This document shows, in pieces, positions 45,573 through 54,334 of a DNA stretch of 64,000 nt. Positions within the stretch are counted from its first letter, which is position 1. Every line of letters begins with the position of its first letter. The stretch covers positions 62,001 to 126,000 of the forward strand of contig CAITIQ010000344.1 of NCBI GenBank assembly GCA_903892415.1, in the 5' to 3' direction. The notes under the pieces are model-generated. The model saw only the letters and a list, made by a program, of their open reading frames with translations, made no database searches and had not been told where the DNA came from. This stretch comes from an uncultured delta proteobacterium. GTDB lineage: Bacteria; Myxococcota_A; Polyangia; Polyangiales; Polyangiaceae. The translations under genes and the position numbers were made by a program.

Positions 45573-47556
45573 CCCCCTGCTCGCCCTCACGCCGCCCTTC
45601 GACTTCAGCCAAATCAGCGCGGAGGGTGTGGTGCCCGCAATAACCGCGCTGACGGAAGCCGCGCGGCAGGCGGTCAATGAGATAGCCAATCAACAAGCTG
45701 AGCTCAGCTACGAATCGACGCTCGGTGCTCTCGAGGCAGCTACCTACCAACTGGAGAAAGCTGCCATGGTGTGTGAGCACCTCGAAGGCGCGGCGAACTC
45801 GCCTGAATTGAGAGAGGCGTGGGGCGTCGCTCAACCAATGGTTAGTGCGTTCTGGTCAGAGCTACCTCTGCATGAAGGGCTCTATCAGGTGCTTTCGCGG
45901 TTCTCTGCAAGCAGCGCCGCCAAAGATCTTACGCCAGTACGCTCGCGTCACCTCGAGAAGACTTTGGATGAGTTTCGACGCCACGGCGCAGAGCTCTCGC
46001 CTGAAGGAAAGAAGAAGCTCACCGAGCTCGATGTGGAGCTGTCGCGACTAACCACCAAGTTCTCACAGAATGTATTGGATGCAACCAACGCCTTCGAGTT
46101 GACGATTGAAGACGAGACTCGGCTCACCGGGCTTCCTCCGCTTGCCAAGCAGGCCGCACGCGCGAGCGCAGAAGCCAAAGGTCTTTCGGGGTATCGCTTC
46201 ACGCTGCATGCTCCGAGTTTGATTCCGGCGCTGACGTACTTGGAAGATCGCTCGCTGCGCGAGACGCTTTACCGCGCACACAATGAGCGCGCTGCCTCGG
46301 GCGAGTTCGACAACCGCCCACTCATTCGACAGATTCTTTCGCTGCGCAAACAACGCGCAGAGCTGCTTGGCTTCGCAACGTTTGGCGATCTCGTTACGCA
46401 GGATCGCATGGCGAAGTCGAGCAGCCGCGCGCGCGCTTTCGTCGAACAATTGCGCGAGAAGACGAAGGCCTCTTTCGCAGAAGACAAGGCGACGCTCAGC
46501 CAATTCGCAGGCTTTCCCCTCATGCCTTGGGACGTGGCCTTTCAATCTGAGCGGCTTCGGAGAGAGCGCTTTGACTTTGATGAGGAGCAACTCCGTCCCT
46601 ACCTTCCACTAGAAACAGTTCTCTCGGGGGCCTTCGCGACATTCGAACGGCTCTATGGCGTTACCTTCGAGCCCGCGGATCTACCAACTTGGGATCGCTC
46701 GGTTCGGCCGTACCTGCTCAAAGACGGGGCTGAGCTTTTGGCGCATGTTTACGTGGATCTTTTCCCTCGTGAAAACAAGACGCAAGGTGCGTGGATGGCA
46801 CCGCTGCAAACCGGAGTCGAGGGTCAGCCTCACGTTGCAGTGGTGGCCGCTAACTTTACGCCGCCGGTCGGAAACACAGCCGCCCTACTGACCCACCGAG
46901 AGGTAGAGACGCTCTTTCACGAGCTCGGCCACTTGATGCATCAGTGTCTGAGCAAGGTGCCGGTGCGAAGACTCGCTGGCACCAATGTCGCGTGGGACTT
47001 CGTCGAGCTGCCCAGCCAGATCATGGAGAACTGGACCTGGGAGCGAGCGGCGATCGATCTGTTTGCGCGTCATCACGAGACTGGCGCAACAATTCCAGAA
47101 GAGCTGTTCGAGAAGATGGTTCGCGCGCGCACCTACCGAGCAGCGAGCGTACAAATGCAGCAACTCGGCTATGCCGAACTAGATCTGCAACTGCACACGA
47201 GCTTCGATCCAGAGTCGAGCGAGGACCCGGTCGAGCGAGCGCGGAGCATTCTTGCGGAGCACGTGACCGCGCCGCTGCCGCTTAGCTTTGCGATGATCGC
47301 CTCGTTCGGCCATTTGTTCGGAAGTGCCGTCGGCTACGCGGGGGGTTACTACTCATACAAGTGGGCCGAAGTATTGGACGCAGACGCGTTCGACCGGTTC
47401 AAAAGCGAGGGGCTCTTCAGCCGCGAGGTTGGGCAGGCATTTCGAGATGGGCTGCTAAGCCAAGGGGATGCTGCCGATCCCGAGGCGCTGTTCCGTGGTT
47501 TCCGTGGCCGTGACCCCGACGTGAAGCCCTTGCTCACTCGACTCGGGCTCGCCTGA
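45550..47556 (+). CDS. M3-family oligopeptidase (oligopeptidase A type)
   Basis: 668 residues from the ATG at 45550; the frame opens at 45496, inside the preceding gene. Zinc metallopeptidase motif HELGHLMHQ at residue 457, with the downstream glutamate in VELPSQIMENW, and the M3 tail with YAGGYYSYKWAEVLDADAF. No signal peptide, so it acts in the cytoplasm on short peptides, including cleaved signal peptides in relatives. The overlap of 23 bases with the lipoprotein gene suggests co-transcription despite unrelated roles. Confidence 0.9.
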   Translation: MDTSRQGNPLLALTPPFDFSQISAEGVVPAITALTEAARQAVNEIANQQAELSYESTLGALEAATYQLEKAAMVCEHLEGAANSPELREAWGVAQPMVSAFWSELPLHEGLYQVLSRFSASSAAKDLTPVRSRHLEKTLDEFRRHGAELSPEGKKKLTELDVELSRLTTKFSQNVLDATNAFELTIEDETRLTGLPPLAKQAARASAEAKGLSGYRFTLHAPSLIPALTYLEDRSLRETLYRAHNERAASGEFDNRPLIRQILSLRKQRAELLGFATFGDLVTQDRMAKSSSRARAFVEQLREKTKASFAEDKATLSQFAGFPLMPWDVAFQSERLRRERFDFDEEQLRPYLPLETVLSGAFATFERLYGVTFEPADLPTWDRSVRPYLLKDGAELLAHVYVDLFPRENKTQGAWMAPLQTGVEGQPHVAVVAANFTPPVGNTAALLTHREVETLFHELGHLMHQCLSKVPVRRLAGTNVAWDFVELPSQIMENWTWERAAIDLFARHHETGATIPEELFEKMVRARTYRAASVQMQQLGYAELDLQLHTSFDPESSEDPVERARSILAEHVTAPLPLSFAMIASFGHLFGSAVGYAGGYYSYKWAEVLDADAFDRFKSEGLFSREVGQAFRDGLLSQGDAADPEALFRGFRGRDPDVKPLLTRLGLA

Positions 47557-47637
47557 GTCTGCCAACTGCAGCTGGACTTGCGGCGACCGCTGACTGCTAG
47601 ACTCCGCGCTCTTTCGAGCAAGGAATACGAGGACGAT

Positions 47638-48234
47638 ATGATGACAATCGGCAATGCGGTTTCGTGGATGCGTTCGGAGATGAGCCAAGCGGAGACGGCA
47701 AAGGCGGAAGCCGCACAAGAGATCGACGACGCAAAGTCGAAGGAGATCTTCCAAGCTGCTCAGAGCTCGATCGACGCGTCGATGAAGGAGGTTTCAGAGC
47801 GGCTTGCCGAGGTTGCGGCGAAGGAGCGCACCGAGGCCAACGCGCGAAAGCAGGCCATCTTCGACACGATCTATCTCATTGCGGCGGCAGACGGCTCAAT
47901 CACCCCGATTGAACGGGCGAAGCTCGTGCTCGGCATCCAAGGGTTGCTTGGTGACGGCGCCGATGAAGCCACGATTGACGATGGCCTATCGATGGCTCGC
48001 GTGTTGCGCGAGGAGAAGGGACTGGCAGGAGCCGCAGCACATGTTGCTTCGGTCATCAGCGAAGAGTTCGAGCGCTATGCGCTACTTTCAATTGGCTCAA
48101 CCGTCGCATGGCTTGGCGGCGGAGTTGGCGCCAAAGAGGGAGCAGCGCTTCAGGCAGTGAGCGGAGCCTTTGGCGTGCCGATCAAGGTGCTGCATCAGAT
48201 CATGGCGAGCGCAGCAGCAGTCGCCAAACGCTAG
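47638..48234 (+). CDS. TerB-like protein
   Basis: 198 residues from ATG ATG at 47638/47641 with GAGG at 47629-47632. The N-terminal 60 residues form a charged helix or coiled coil; then comes the TerB-like core (IFDTIYLIAAADGSITPIER, with the acidic loop that binds metal in TerB). The end of the chain has a hydrophobic stretch (LLSIGSTVAWLGGGVGA). TerB-like proteins occur in tellurite resistance and in general stress operons. No ter genes are nearby, so tellurite resistance should not be assumed. Confidence 0.7.
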   Translation: MMTIGNAVSWMRSEMSQAETAKAEAAQEIDDAKSKEIFQAAQSSIDASMKEVSERLAEVAAKERTEANARKQAIFDTIYLIAAADGSITPIERAKLVLGIQGLLGDGADEATIDDGLSMARVLREEKGLAGAAAHVASVISEEFERYALLSIGSTVAWLGGGVGAKEGAALQAVSGAFGVPIKVLHQIMASAAAVAKR

Positions 48235-48243
48235 GGAATGAGC

Positions 48244-48272
48244 GAGGCCTGTCGCCCTATGCGGCAGGCCTC
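48244..48272. terminator. Bidirectional terminator hairpin between convergent genes
   Basis: Twelve-base stem (48244-48255 with 48261-48272, one G-T wobble) around the loop CCTAT, followed by AACTTACTTCTTCTT. It lies between the TerB-like stop at 48234 and the minus-strand hydrolase stop at 48276 and can serve both. Confidence 0.65.
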
Positions 48273-48275
48273 AAC

Positions 48276-49511
48276 TTACTTCTTCTTGGTCTTTGCTTTG
48301 GCCGCAGTCTTTTTCTTTTTGGAGCTGACAGAGGAAGCGGCAGGAGCGATCGCCGCTGACTTGGTGGGCTCAGCGTTCTTCTTCCCAGGCTCTACCTTCT
48401 TGAGCGCCTGACCTTTAGGGCCATTCCAGCGCTTCTTGAGGAATGACTTCACCACGTCCCGCATCAAGCCGATGTGCGCGCAGTGATCCATCTTGTCGTT
48501 TCCGTCAAAGCCGCGCGCGTGGAAGTTCCCGACGTCGAACTTTGAGTTCAGCTCGAGCCCCATCGGGTCTCCCTTGCGGGGCTTCTGCGCCTTGGGACGA
48601 CCCCCCAACTCGTGAATGAGAAAGTTAACGGTCTCGGTCGTGCTCGCGTAGTCCGGTGGAATGATCGACGAGTGCGATACATACATAAAGCGCTTGCCGG
48701 CCTTCGCTCGCTTGGCATACGCCATGAACGGGCCAAGGCTTAGTTCATCAAGGGTGCCGTCCGGGTTGTAGCTCGCGTGCAAGCCGTCGAGCAGAATCAC
48801 TGAGTCGGCGAGGTCCTTGCCGTAGTCGGATCGCAAGATCGATTTAACGGCCCCATAGCCTGCGCTCCACGCTGACAAGCCAACTTTGCGAACCTTGGCG
48901 CTCTTGATCCCACGAACCTTGGCGACCTCTGCCTCGACACTGGCGACCAGCTCCTTGAAGACCTTTGGGTCGGCGAAAGTCTGCTCGTAGACGCCGGAGC
49001 CGATGCCCAAGGTGATGCCCACGAGTACAGCACCGTCCGCGACTTGCACCCACTCCCGACGCATTGGGTCGTGCCCATGAAAATGGAACACCACGTCGAA
49101 CTTGCCGTCTTTGGTCACGCCACCGCGACCGGGCATCACCATTTGACCGATCGAAGGTCCGCGGTTCCAGCCCTGATAGATGCCGGGAGACGGCTCCTTT
49201 GTGTTGCACGGGTTTACCCCGCCGCGCTCCTCAACCGTCTTTTGGGTCTGGGTCTTCTCGGTGGGCTTTGCAGGAACAAAGGCCTTCTTCTCGTCAGCGT
49301 GCGAGAGCGTGGGCTGCGCAGTAGCCAGGAAAAGCAACGCCAGCCCGCTCGTGATTGCGCACAGAACACGCTTGGCGTGGACAAGACGCTTTCCGCCGAA
49401 GCTGGAGGCAGTGAACAGAGTCAACGCGGTCTCGATACTGCGAAAATACGCGGATAGCAAAACACCGGTCTTGGACGAACTCTCGCCAGATTTCATACAA
49501 ACCGCGCTCAT
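48276..49511 (-). CDS. Exported alpha/beta-hydrolase-like protein with polylysine tail
   Basis: 411 residues. The ATG at 49511 overlaps the stop of the NrtR-like gene (ATGA), which supports this start even though it gives a long n-region before the signal peptide (VLCAITSGLALLFLATAQPT). The folded part contains VVFHFHGHDPMRREW, GLSAWSAGYGAVK, which looks like an alpha/beta-hydrolase nucleophile elbow (Ser in SAWSAG), and DGLHASYNPDG with a candidate acid. DHCAHIGL near the end could hold the catalytic His. The last 14 residues are almost all Lys/Ala. Substrate unknown. Confidence 0.68.
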   Translation of the reverse strand: MSAVCMKSGESSSKTGVLLSAYFRSIETALTLFTASSFGGKRLVHAKRVLCAITSGLALLFLATAQPTLSHADEKKAFVPAKPTEKTQTQKTVEERGGVNPCNTKEPSPGIYQGWNRGPSIGQMVMPGRGGVTKDGKFDVVFHFHGHDPMRREWVQVADGAVLVGITLGIGSGVYEQTFADPKVFKELVASVEAEVAKVRGIKSAKVRKVGLSAWSAGYGAVKSILRSDYGKDLADSVILLDGLHASYNPDGTLDELSLGPFMAYAKRAKAGKRFMYVSHSSIIPPDYASTTETVNFLIHELGGRPKAQKPRKGDPMGLELNSKFDVGNFHARGFDGNDKMDHCAHIGLMRDVVKSFLKKRWNGPKGQALKKVEPGKKNAEPTKSAAIAPAASSVSSKKKKTAAKAKTKKK

Positions 49512-50200
49512 ACGAACTCGAGGTCGAACCCTCGCTCGGAAAGCGAGGCATAGGCCGCACGGTCGAAGCGGAACAACTGGGCAGGTCGGCGACCGACGTT
49601 TTGTTCATGCTCGTCGGTCGGAAGCAGGAGGCCTGTCCCCGCGATTCGTTTTCTGAAGTTACGCTTGTCGAGTTGACGGCCAAGGATCGACTCGTACATG
49701 CGCTGCAACTGCGTGAGACTGAACGCTGAGGGCAAGAGGTCGAAGCCAACCGGGTGACGCCGTACTTTGGTGCGTAGCTGAGCCGAAGCCTCTCGAACGA
49801 TGACGTTGTGATCGAACGCCAAGTCGGGCAACGCGTCTGCAGCGAACCAGTCGGCGCGGACGGCATCTGTGGCGGCACGGAGAGCGTACCCAGCAGGATT
49901 TACGAGCGCGAAATAGGCCACCGAAACAACCCGCTCGCGGGGGTCCCGGTCGAGAGCACCGAAGGCTTGGAATTGTTCCAGATACGAGATCGTAACTCCG
50001 GCTTCTTCCTGCAATTCACGACGAGCGGCCGCTTCGAGGGTCTCATCGATTCGAACGAAGCCGCCCGGCAACGCCCAGCGGCCGCGGAAGGGCTCCAACG
50101 CGCGCTCGATGCAGAGCACCTTCAAGACGGTGCCAATGAGGCCGAAAACCACACAATCGACGGCAATCGCAGGGCGCGCGAACTCGTAGGTGATTGCCAT
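49508..50200 (-). CDS. NUDIX-domain transcriptional regulator, NrtR-like
   Basis: 230 residues. The N-terminal 140 residues form a NUDIX domain with a complete box (GGFVRIDETLEAAARRELQE, then EAGV), and the C-terminal part is a winged helix (FSLTQLQRMYESILGRQLDK, then RNFRKRIAGTG). This is the NrtR architecture: ADP-ribose or a related nucleotide is sensed by the NUDIX part and DNA bound by the wing. NrtR usually controls NAD genes, but none is present here. The divergent neighbour is an amidinotransferase-fold enzyme with about 28 bases between starts, which is a likely target site. An enzymatic NUDIX role cannot be excluded because the box is intact. Confidence 0.82.
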   Translation of the reverse strand: MAITYEFARPAIAVDCVVFGLIGTVLKVLCIERALEPFRGRWALPGGFVRIDETLEAAARRELQEEAGVTISYLEQFQAFGALDRDPRERVVSVAYFALVNPAGYALRAATDAVRADWFAADALPDLAFDHNVIVREASAQLRTKVRRHPVGFDLLPSAFSLTQLQRMYESILGRQLDKRNFRKRIAGTGLLLPTDEHEQNVGRRPAQLFRFDRAAYASLSERGFDLEFV

Positions 50201-50228
50201 TGTCGTGAACGCAGAAAACGCGCGGATA

Positions 50229-51143
50229 ATGTACTACATTCCAAAGGCGATGGACCTCTACTTCATGTCGCCCCCTCCGAGGGATTGGGAGCTTCGCGGC
50301 CGAGCTAACTTCCGCAGCCGAAAAGCCGCTGATGTTGATCCGCTGCGTGCTCGCCGTGAGTGGCTGACCTTAGCCGAAGGGATCGAGGCGCTTGGCGGAA
50401 CCGTCGTGGTTCTTCCTCCGGTGCAAGGGCTTTCCGGGTTGCCGTACGCCGCCGAGGCTGGCCACCCGCTGCCGGCGACTCGCCCAGGCGGAAGACCGCG
50501 CTTCTTGCTACCCAAAATGAAGCCGCAACATCGCGTCGCAGAGCGCACCGTCTGGGGACCCTTCATGGAGCGACTCGGCTTCGAAGTGATCGATGAGCCG
50601 GGTGAATTCATCTGGGAGGGGCAAGGAGATGTGGCTTGGTTCGATCGAGCCACGCTGCTCTTTCACGGTGGGCGTACCGATACGCACGCCGTAAATGCGA
50701 TACGCAAACACTTCGACGGTGAGCTGCTCGAGCTTTCGGTGCGAGAGCCGGCCTTCCACGGCAACATGGCGCTTCTCCCGCTCGAGCGCTCGCGTTCGAT
50801 GTTGGTCTGTGCGGACGTCATGCACGAGGACTCACTGGCCCTGCTCGAAGCTCGAGTTGGACGCGACTGCCTCCATTTTGTCTCGGAGGAGGAGATTCAA
50901 CTTTATGCAACCAATGGTCTTCCCGTTGGGGACACAGTGCTCTGTCCCTCGGTGCTGCCACAGCGTGTCCGCAAACTGATTGAGCGCGAGGGTTATACCG
51001 TTGCAGAACTCGGTATGCCCGAGCTGTGCGAGAAGGCTGGCGGCGCATCACGCTGCTTAGTCTGCGTGTTTAGAGACGCGCCCGACCTCGAGATCCCATC
51101 GGAGAATCTCCTATCAGCTCACCGCGAAGATTTGCTGGGCTAG
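50229..51143 (+). CDS. Amidinotransferase/dimethylargininase-fold enzyme
   Basis: 304 residues from the ATG at 50229; a GTG at 50190 and an ATG at 50250 are also in frame. Guanidine-modifying fold with the catalytic triad visible: Glu in EFIWEGQGDVAWF near residue 130, His177 in EPAFHGNMALLPL and Cys276 in GGASRCLVCVF. The start YFMSPPPRDWELRG resembles the substrate loop of dimethylargininases. It should hydrolyse or transfer from an arginine-like substrate, releasing an amine or ammonia, but the exact substrate is unclear. It is divergent from the NrtR-like gene, an unusual pairing. Confidence 0.8.
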   Translation: MYYIPKAMDLYFMSPPPRDWELRGRANFRSRKAADVDPLRARREWLTLAEGIEALGGTVVVLPPVQGLSGLPYAAEAGHPLPATRPGGRPRFLLPKMKPQHRVAERTVWGPFMERLGFEVIDEPGEFIWEGQGDVAWFDRATLLFHGGRTDTHAVNAIRKHFDGELLELSVREPAFHGNMALLPLERSRSMLVCADVMHEDSLALLEARVGRDCLHFVSEEEIQLYATNGLPVGDTVLCPSVLPQRVRKLIEREGYTVAELGMPELCEKAGGASRCLVCVFRDAPDLEIPSENLLSAHREDLLG

Positions 51144-51165
51144 CGCGGTCTCAAACGAACGAATT

Positions 51166-51192
51166 GGCACGCGTCCTCGAGCGACGCGTGCC
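51166..51192. terminator. Bidirectional terminator hairpin between convergent genes
   Basis: Perfect ten-base stem GGCACGCGTC (51166-51175) / GACGCGTGCC (51183-51192) with a seven-base loop. On the plus side TTGATTTC follows; on the minus side the sequence after the stem reads AATTCGTTCGTTT. It lies between the amidinotransferase-like gene and the minus-strand barrel protein. Confidence 0.7.
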
Positions 51193-51198
51193 TTGATT

Positions 51199-52185
51199 TC
51201 ACCACCAGAAGGTGGCGCCCGCTCGCAACAGACCGGCGCCGGAAGTGTCCGTCGTCTCCCCCGTCTCTGGGTTGTAAAACTCGGGCCGGTTGTCGTCGTT
51301 GACCTCTCGGCGCACCACGGCGAGGGCATCAGCAAACAGGCCGAAGTGGCGGGCTAGGCGGAACTCGAGACCAAGGCCGGCCTGGAAGCCGACGTAGTCG
51401 TAGGTATCGCTCTCGAGGAAATTGGAATCAACGTAGATTTCGCGGTCAACCCCTGCGTGCGCAGCATGCACACCACCAATGCCGTAGACCTGAATTCGAT
51501 GCTGGGGATTGAAGTACACAAGGCCCGATAGAGAGCCGGCGATTTCGAGTCGGCTGTTGCCATTGTAGTCGGTGCCACCTACCACGTCGGTTCCAACGTC
51601 GAAGGCGAAGTAAGGAGACGGGCGCCAACGGAAGCTCGCCCCGAGGCCGCCAAGGCCGCCCGAATCGCTGTAGACCGATTGAGGAATGAACGCGGCGCCC
51701 TGCACGCGGAGGTTGAGGCCGAAGGTTTCACGCCAGCGGCGTGCTCGCTTCTTGCGTCGCGGCTGCTCACCTTCCGCGTCTTCGTCAACCTCGTCGACCT
51801 CTTCGTCGACAGCCTCGGCCCTTTGCTTCTTGACCTTCTTCTTCTTGGTCTTCTGCTTGACGATGACGACGGTATCGCCTTCGCCCTCGACCTCAACGGT
51901 CTTCGTTACCTTCTTCTTCGACTTCTTGGACTTCTTCTTCTTCTTGGGCGCCTCGTCCTGAGTTTGCGCTAGCTCGTCGTCTGCAACATCCGATTTGCTG
52001 GCGGGCGAAACATCCGGGTCGGTGGCCGTTTCCTCCACCTCTTCAGAGCCGTTTACCGTCACCTCGACTTCAGGTGTGGGCACTTCTTCGCAGAACCAGG
52101 ACCCAGGGGGGCAACGGTCGTCAGCGAGTGCGTCGGTGGCCAACAGCAGAGGTGCAAAACTGACAGCGAAAATCCAGCGGGGCAT
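51199..52185 (-). CDS. Outer membrane beta-barrel protein with lysine/glutamate-rich linker
   Basis: 328 residues from the ATG at 52185, chosen because GGAG lies six bases before it and a signal peptide follows at once (MPRWIFAVSFAPLLLATDALA). Residues about 65-165 are a highly charged region: a Lys-rich run (KKKKKSKKSKKK), then EVEGEGD, a second Lys run and an Asp/Glu run. The last 160 residues are alternating beta strands ending in an aromatic residue (LLRAGATFWW), typical of an outer membrane barrel. The barrel identity is inferred from strand pattern and C-terminal Trp. The charged segment would lie in the periplasm and could bind peptidoglycan or polyanions. Confidence 0.72.
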   Translation of the reverse strand: MPRWIFAVSFAPLLLATDALADDRCPPGSWFCEEVPTPEVEVTVNGSEEVEETATDPDVSPASKSDVADDELAQTQDEAPKKKKKSKKSKKKVTKTVEVEGEGDTVVIVKQKTKKKKVKKQRAEAVDEEVDEVDEDAEGEQPRRKKRARRWRETFGLNLRVQGAAFIPQSVYSDSGGLGGLGASFRWRPSPYFAFDVGTDVVGGTDYNGNSRLEIAGSLSGLVYFNPQHRIQVYGIGGVHAAHAGVDREIYVDSNFLESDTYDYVGFQAGLGLEFRLARHFGLFADALAVVRREVNDDNRPEFYNPETGETTDTSGAGLLRAGATFWW

Positions 52186-52290
52186 TGGAGGCTCCTTCGG
52201 GCGGCATTCCAAGCGTAGCAACCGAGGTGCCAGTGCGCACCCGCCGTGAACACTCACGATCCTGGGCGAATCGAACCAAGCCGAACGAGT

Positions 52291-52310
52291 GTGTGAGCTA
52301 TTGTTCACAC
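52291..52310. promoter_or_regulatory. Inverted repeat just upstream of the RlmI-like gene
   Basis: Arms GTGTGA (52291-52296) and TCACAC (52305-52310) with an eight-base spacer, ending five bases before the ATG at 52316. It could be an operator or an RNA hairpin over the ribosome site. It resembles a CRP half-site pair, but the spacing is wrong for CRP. Confidence 0.35.
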
Positions 52311-52315
52311 CCACC

Positions 52316-53506
52316 ATGGCGCAGGTTGTTCTCAAGCCCGGGCACGTGAGGCCCATTCACGCTGGCCACCCTTGGGTTTACCGCCAAGCCGTTGCTGAAC
52401 TTTTGGGCGGACCCAAGCCCGGTGCAGAGGTCACTGTCACCGATCCACAGGGCAAGTTCCTGGGGCGTGGCTTCTACAGCGACTCGAAAGCGCTAGCAGT
52501 TCGGGTGTGCACCCGTTCAGACATCGCCTTGGGCGCGGACTTCTTCGTTGGAAGAATGAGGCGGGCCCAGGCGCTTCGCCTGCGCCTTGGCCTGCCGAAC
52601 CAAAGCACCACCGGCTACCGACTGATCCATGGCGAGGCGGACGGCCTTCCCGGTTTGATCGTCGACGTCTTTGGCAGCGTTGCTTCGGTTCAATTCAACA
52701 CCCAAGGCATGAAGCTTCGCGAGGGCCTTGTATTTGCGGCGTTGAACGAAGTGCTCGCACCAAGCGCCATTCTCGATCGAACCTCGCCAGCAGCGACGCG
52801 CTTCGAAGGGGTGCCTGCGGGCGAGGGGCTCGTGCGGGGTGATCCCAACATCAAAGCGCTGCAGTTCAAGGAGCGCGGCTTCGACTTCGAACTGCCGCTG
52901 ACGCTCTCGCAGAAGACCGGCTTCTACTTTGACCAACGCGACTTGCGCGCGCGAGTCGAACAACTTTGCAGCGGCGCTCGTGTGCTTGACGTCTTCTCCT
53001 TCGTAGGGGCGTTCGGGCTGGCTGCTGCTCGTGGTGGCGCCAGTGAGGTGTTGTGCGTTGACCAAAGTCCGCTGGTGGTCGAGATCGCGGCGACGGTTGC
53101 ACGACAAAACGGGCTGGCCGAGCGAGTGACGGTGCTACGCGACGAGGCGGAGCTAGCGCTACAAAAGGCCTCGCGAAAGGGCGGCTACGATGTCGTGCTT
53201 TGCGATCCGCCGAAGCTTGCTCCGACACGTGCTAGTGCCCCTGCAGCGCTCAAGCACTATCGCAATCTTGCACGTGCCGCCTGCCTCGCCACCCGGCCCG
53301 GCGGCATCCTGGTGTTCTCGAGTTGCTCCGGAGCGGTTTCTGCTAGCGACCTCCAACGAGCCATCGCGCAAGGCGCACGGGATTCGAACCTCGACGTCAC
53401 CTTGGTTGAACAGCACGTCCAAGCTGGGGATCACCCTGTTCCTGCGGCCTTTCCCGAAGGCCTGTATCTCAAGAGCGTGATCGCCAGGGTCGATCCGATC
53501 AGCTGA
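52316..53506 (+). CDS. RlmI-like class I rRNA methyltransferase (PUA plus SAM domain)
   Basis: 396 residues from the ATG at 52316. The N-terminal 80 residues form a PUA domain with KPGHVRPIHAGHPWVYRQAV; then a linker domain containing YRLIHGEADGLPGLIVD, the usual mark of the RlmI/RlmKL family. The SAM-binding core follows with VLDVFSFVGAFGLAAARGGA, acidic VLCVDQSP and the active-site DPPKLAPTR, and a C-terminal cysteine region GGILVFSSCSG. It probably methylates a cytosine C5 of 23S rRNA. The stop overlaps the HAD gene by one base (TGATG). Confidence 0.87.
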   Translation: MAQVVLKPGHVRPIHAGHPWVYRQAVAELLGGPKPGAEVTVTDPQGKFLGRGFYSDSKALAVRVCTRSDIALGADFFVGRMRRAQALRLRLGLPNQSTTGYRLIHGEADGLPGLIVDVFGSVASVQFNTQGMKLREGLVFAALNEVLAPSAILDRTSPAATRFEGVPAGEGLVRGDPNIKALQFKERGFDFELPLTLSQKTGFYFDQRDLRARVEQLCSGARVLDVFSFVGAFGLAAARGGASEVLCVDQSPLVVEIAATVARQNGLAERVTVLRDEAELALQKASRKGGYDVVLCDPPKLAPTRASAPAALKHYRNLARAACLATRPGGILVFSSCSGAVSASDLQRAIAQGARDSNLDVTLVEQHVQAGDHPVPAAFPEGLYLKSVIARVDPIS

Positions 53507-54288
53507 TGAGGCCTCTTTCCGCCCTTTCCGTCGAGGACATCAACGGAATCGACAAGGTCGTGTTCGACCTCGACGACACCCTGCTATCGAACGGCAAGCT
53601 CGAGGAGGACGCTTACTCAGCCCTTTTTCGCCTGCGCGTCGCTGGCTTCACCTTGATTGCGTCCACCGGGCGACCAGCAAGCTTTGCAGAAGTTGCCGTC
53701 AGGCAGTGGCCGATTCAGGCTGCCATCGCCGAGAACGGCGGCGTGGCCTTTCACTGCCTGGACGGCCCACTGACCAAGCTCGACACCTGCCCCGGACATA
53801 CGCGCCGAGAGCGACGCGCGCGCCTCGAGACGTTCACCGAGACCTTGCGCAACGAGTTTGAACTGCAACTGGCGGACGACAATCATGGTCGTATCACCGA
53901 CGTCGCGTTCGACATTGGAGAGCATCACCGCGTTGCTCCCGAGGTCGTCGAGCGCGCGCGCAACCTTGCTCGAGTGAGTGGCTTCCGAACTTTCTGCTCC
54001 AACATTCACATGCATTTGACGCTGGACGCTTTCGATAAAGCGACGGGGTTTGCTGCGTTGATGAGCAACCTTCAACAGGACCCGGTGCGCGAACTTCGTC
54101 GTGCCGCCTTCCTGGGGGACAGCGCAAACGATGGGCCGGCTTTCGCTGCTTTTGGGCTGACGCTCGGTGTGGCGAACGTCCGCAAGCACCTGGCCAAGCT
54201 CACCGTGGCACCACGCTTTGTATCGCACTCAACGATGGGTCGCGGGTTTTCTGAGATTGCTGCTCGGCTAGTGGAGCTGCGGGCGTAG
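53506..54288 (+). CDS. HAD-superfamily phosphatase, Cof type
   Basis: 260 residues. Motif I VVFDLDDTLLS near residue 18 with the two aspartates, motif II TLIASTGRP, a cap domain in the middle and motif IV GDSANDGPAF. These place it with the Cof/mannosyl-3-phosphoglycerate phosphatase group of HAD hydrolases. Substrate unknown, probably a sugar or nucleotide phosphate. It starts one base into the stop of the RlmI-like gene; a 46-base gap follows before the kinase gene, so it may share a transcript with both. Confidence 0.82.
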   Translation: MRPLSALSVEDINGIDKVVFDLDDTLLSNGKLEEDAYSALFRLRVAGFTLIASTGRPASFAEVAVRQWPIQAAIAENGGVAFHCLDGPLTKLDTCPGHTRRERRARLETFTETLRNEFELQLADDNHGRITDVAFDIGEHHRVAPEVVERARNLARVSGFRTFCSNIHMHLTLDAFDKATGFAALMSNLQQDPVRELRRAAFLGDSANDGPAFAAFGLTLGVANVRKHLAKLTVAPRFVSHSTMGRGFSEIAARLVELRA

Positions 54289-54334
54289 GCGGTTTTCGAT
54301 TCCGGTCAGCTAGCGCGGGGGCTATGACAGCGGC

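Noticed and set aside
47638-48234. Tellurite resistance locus
   Set aside because: Only a single TerB-like protein is present, with no terA, terC, terD or terZ nearby.
52291-52310. CRP-type binding site
   Set aside because: TGTGA and TCACA halves are present, but the spacer is eight bases instead of six.
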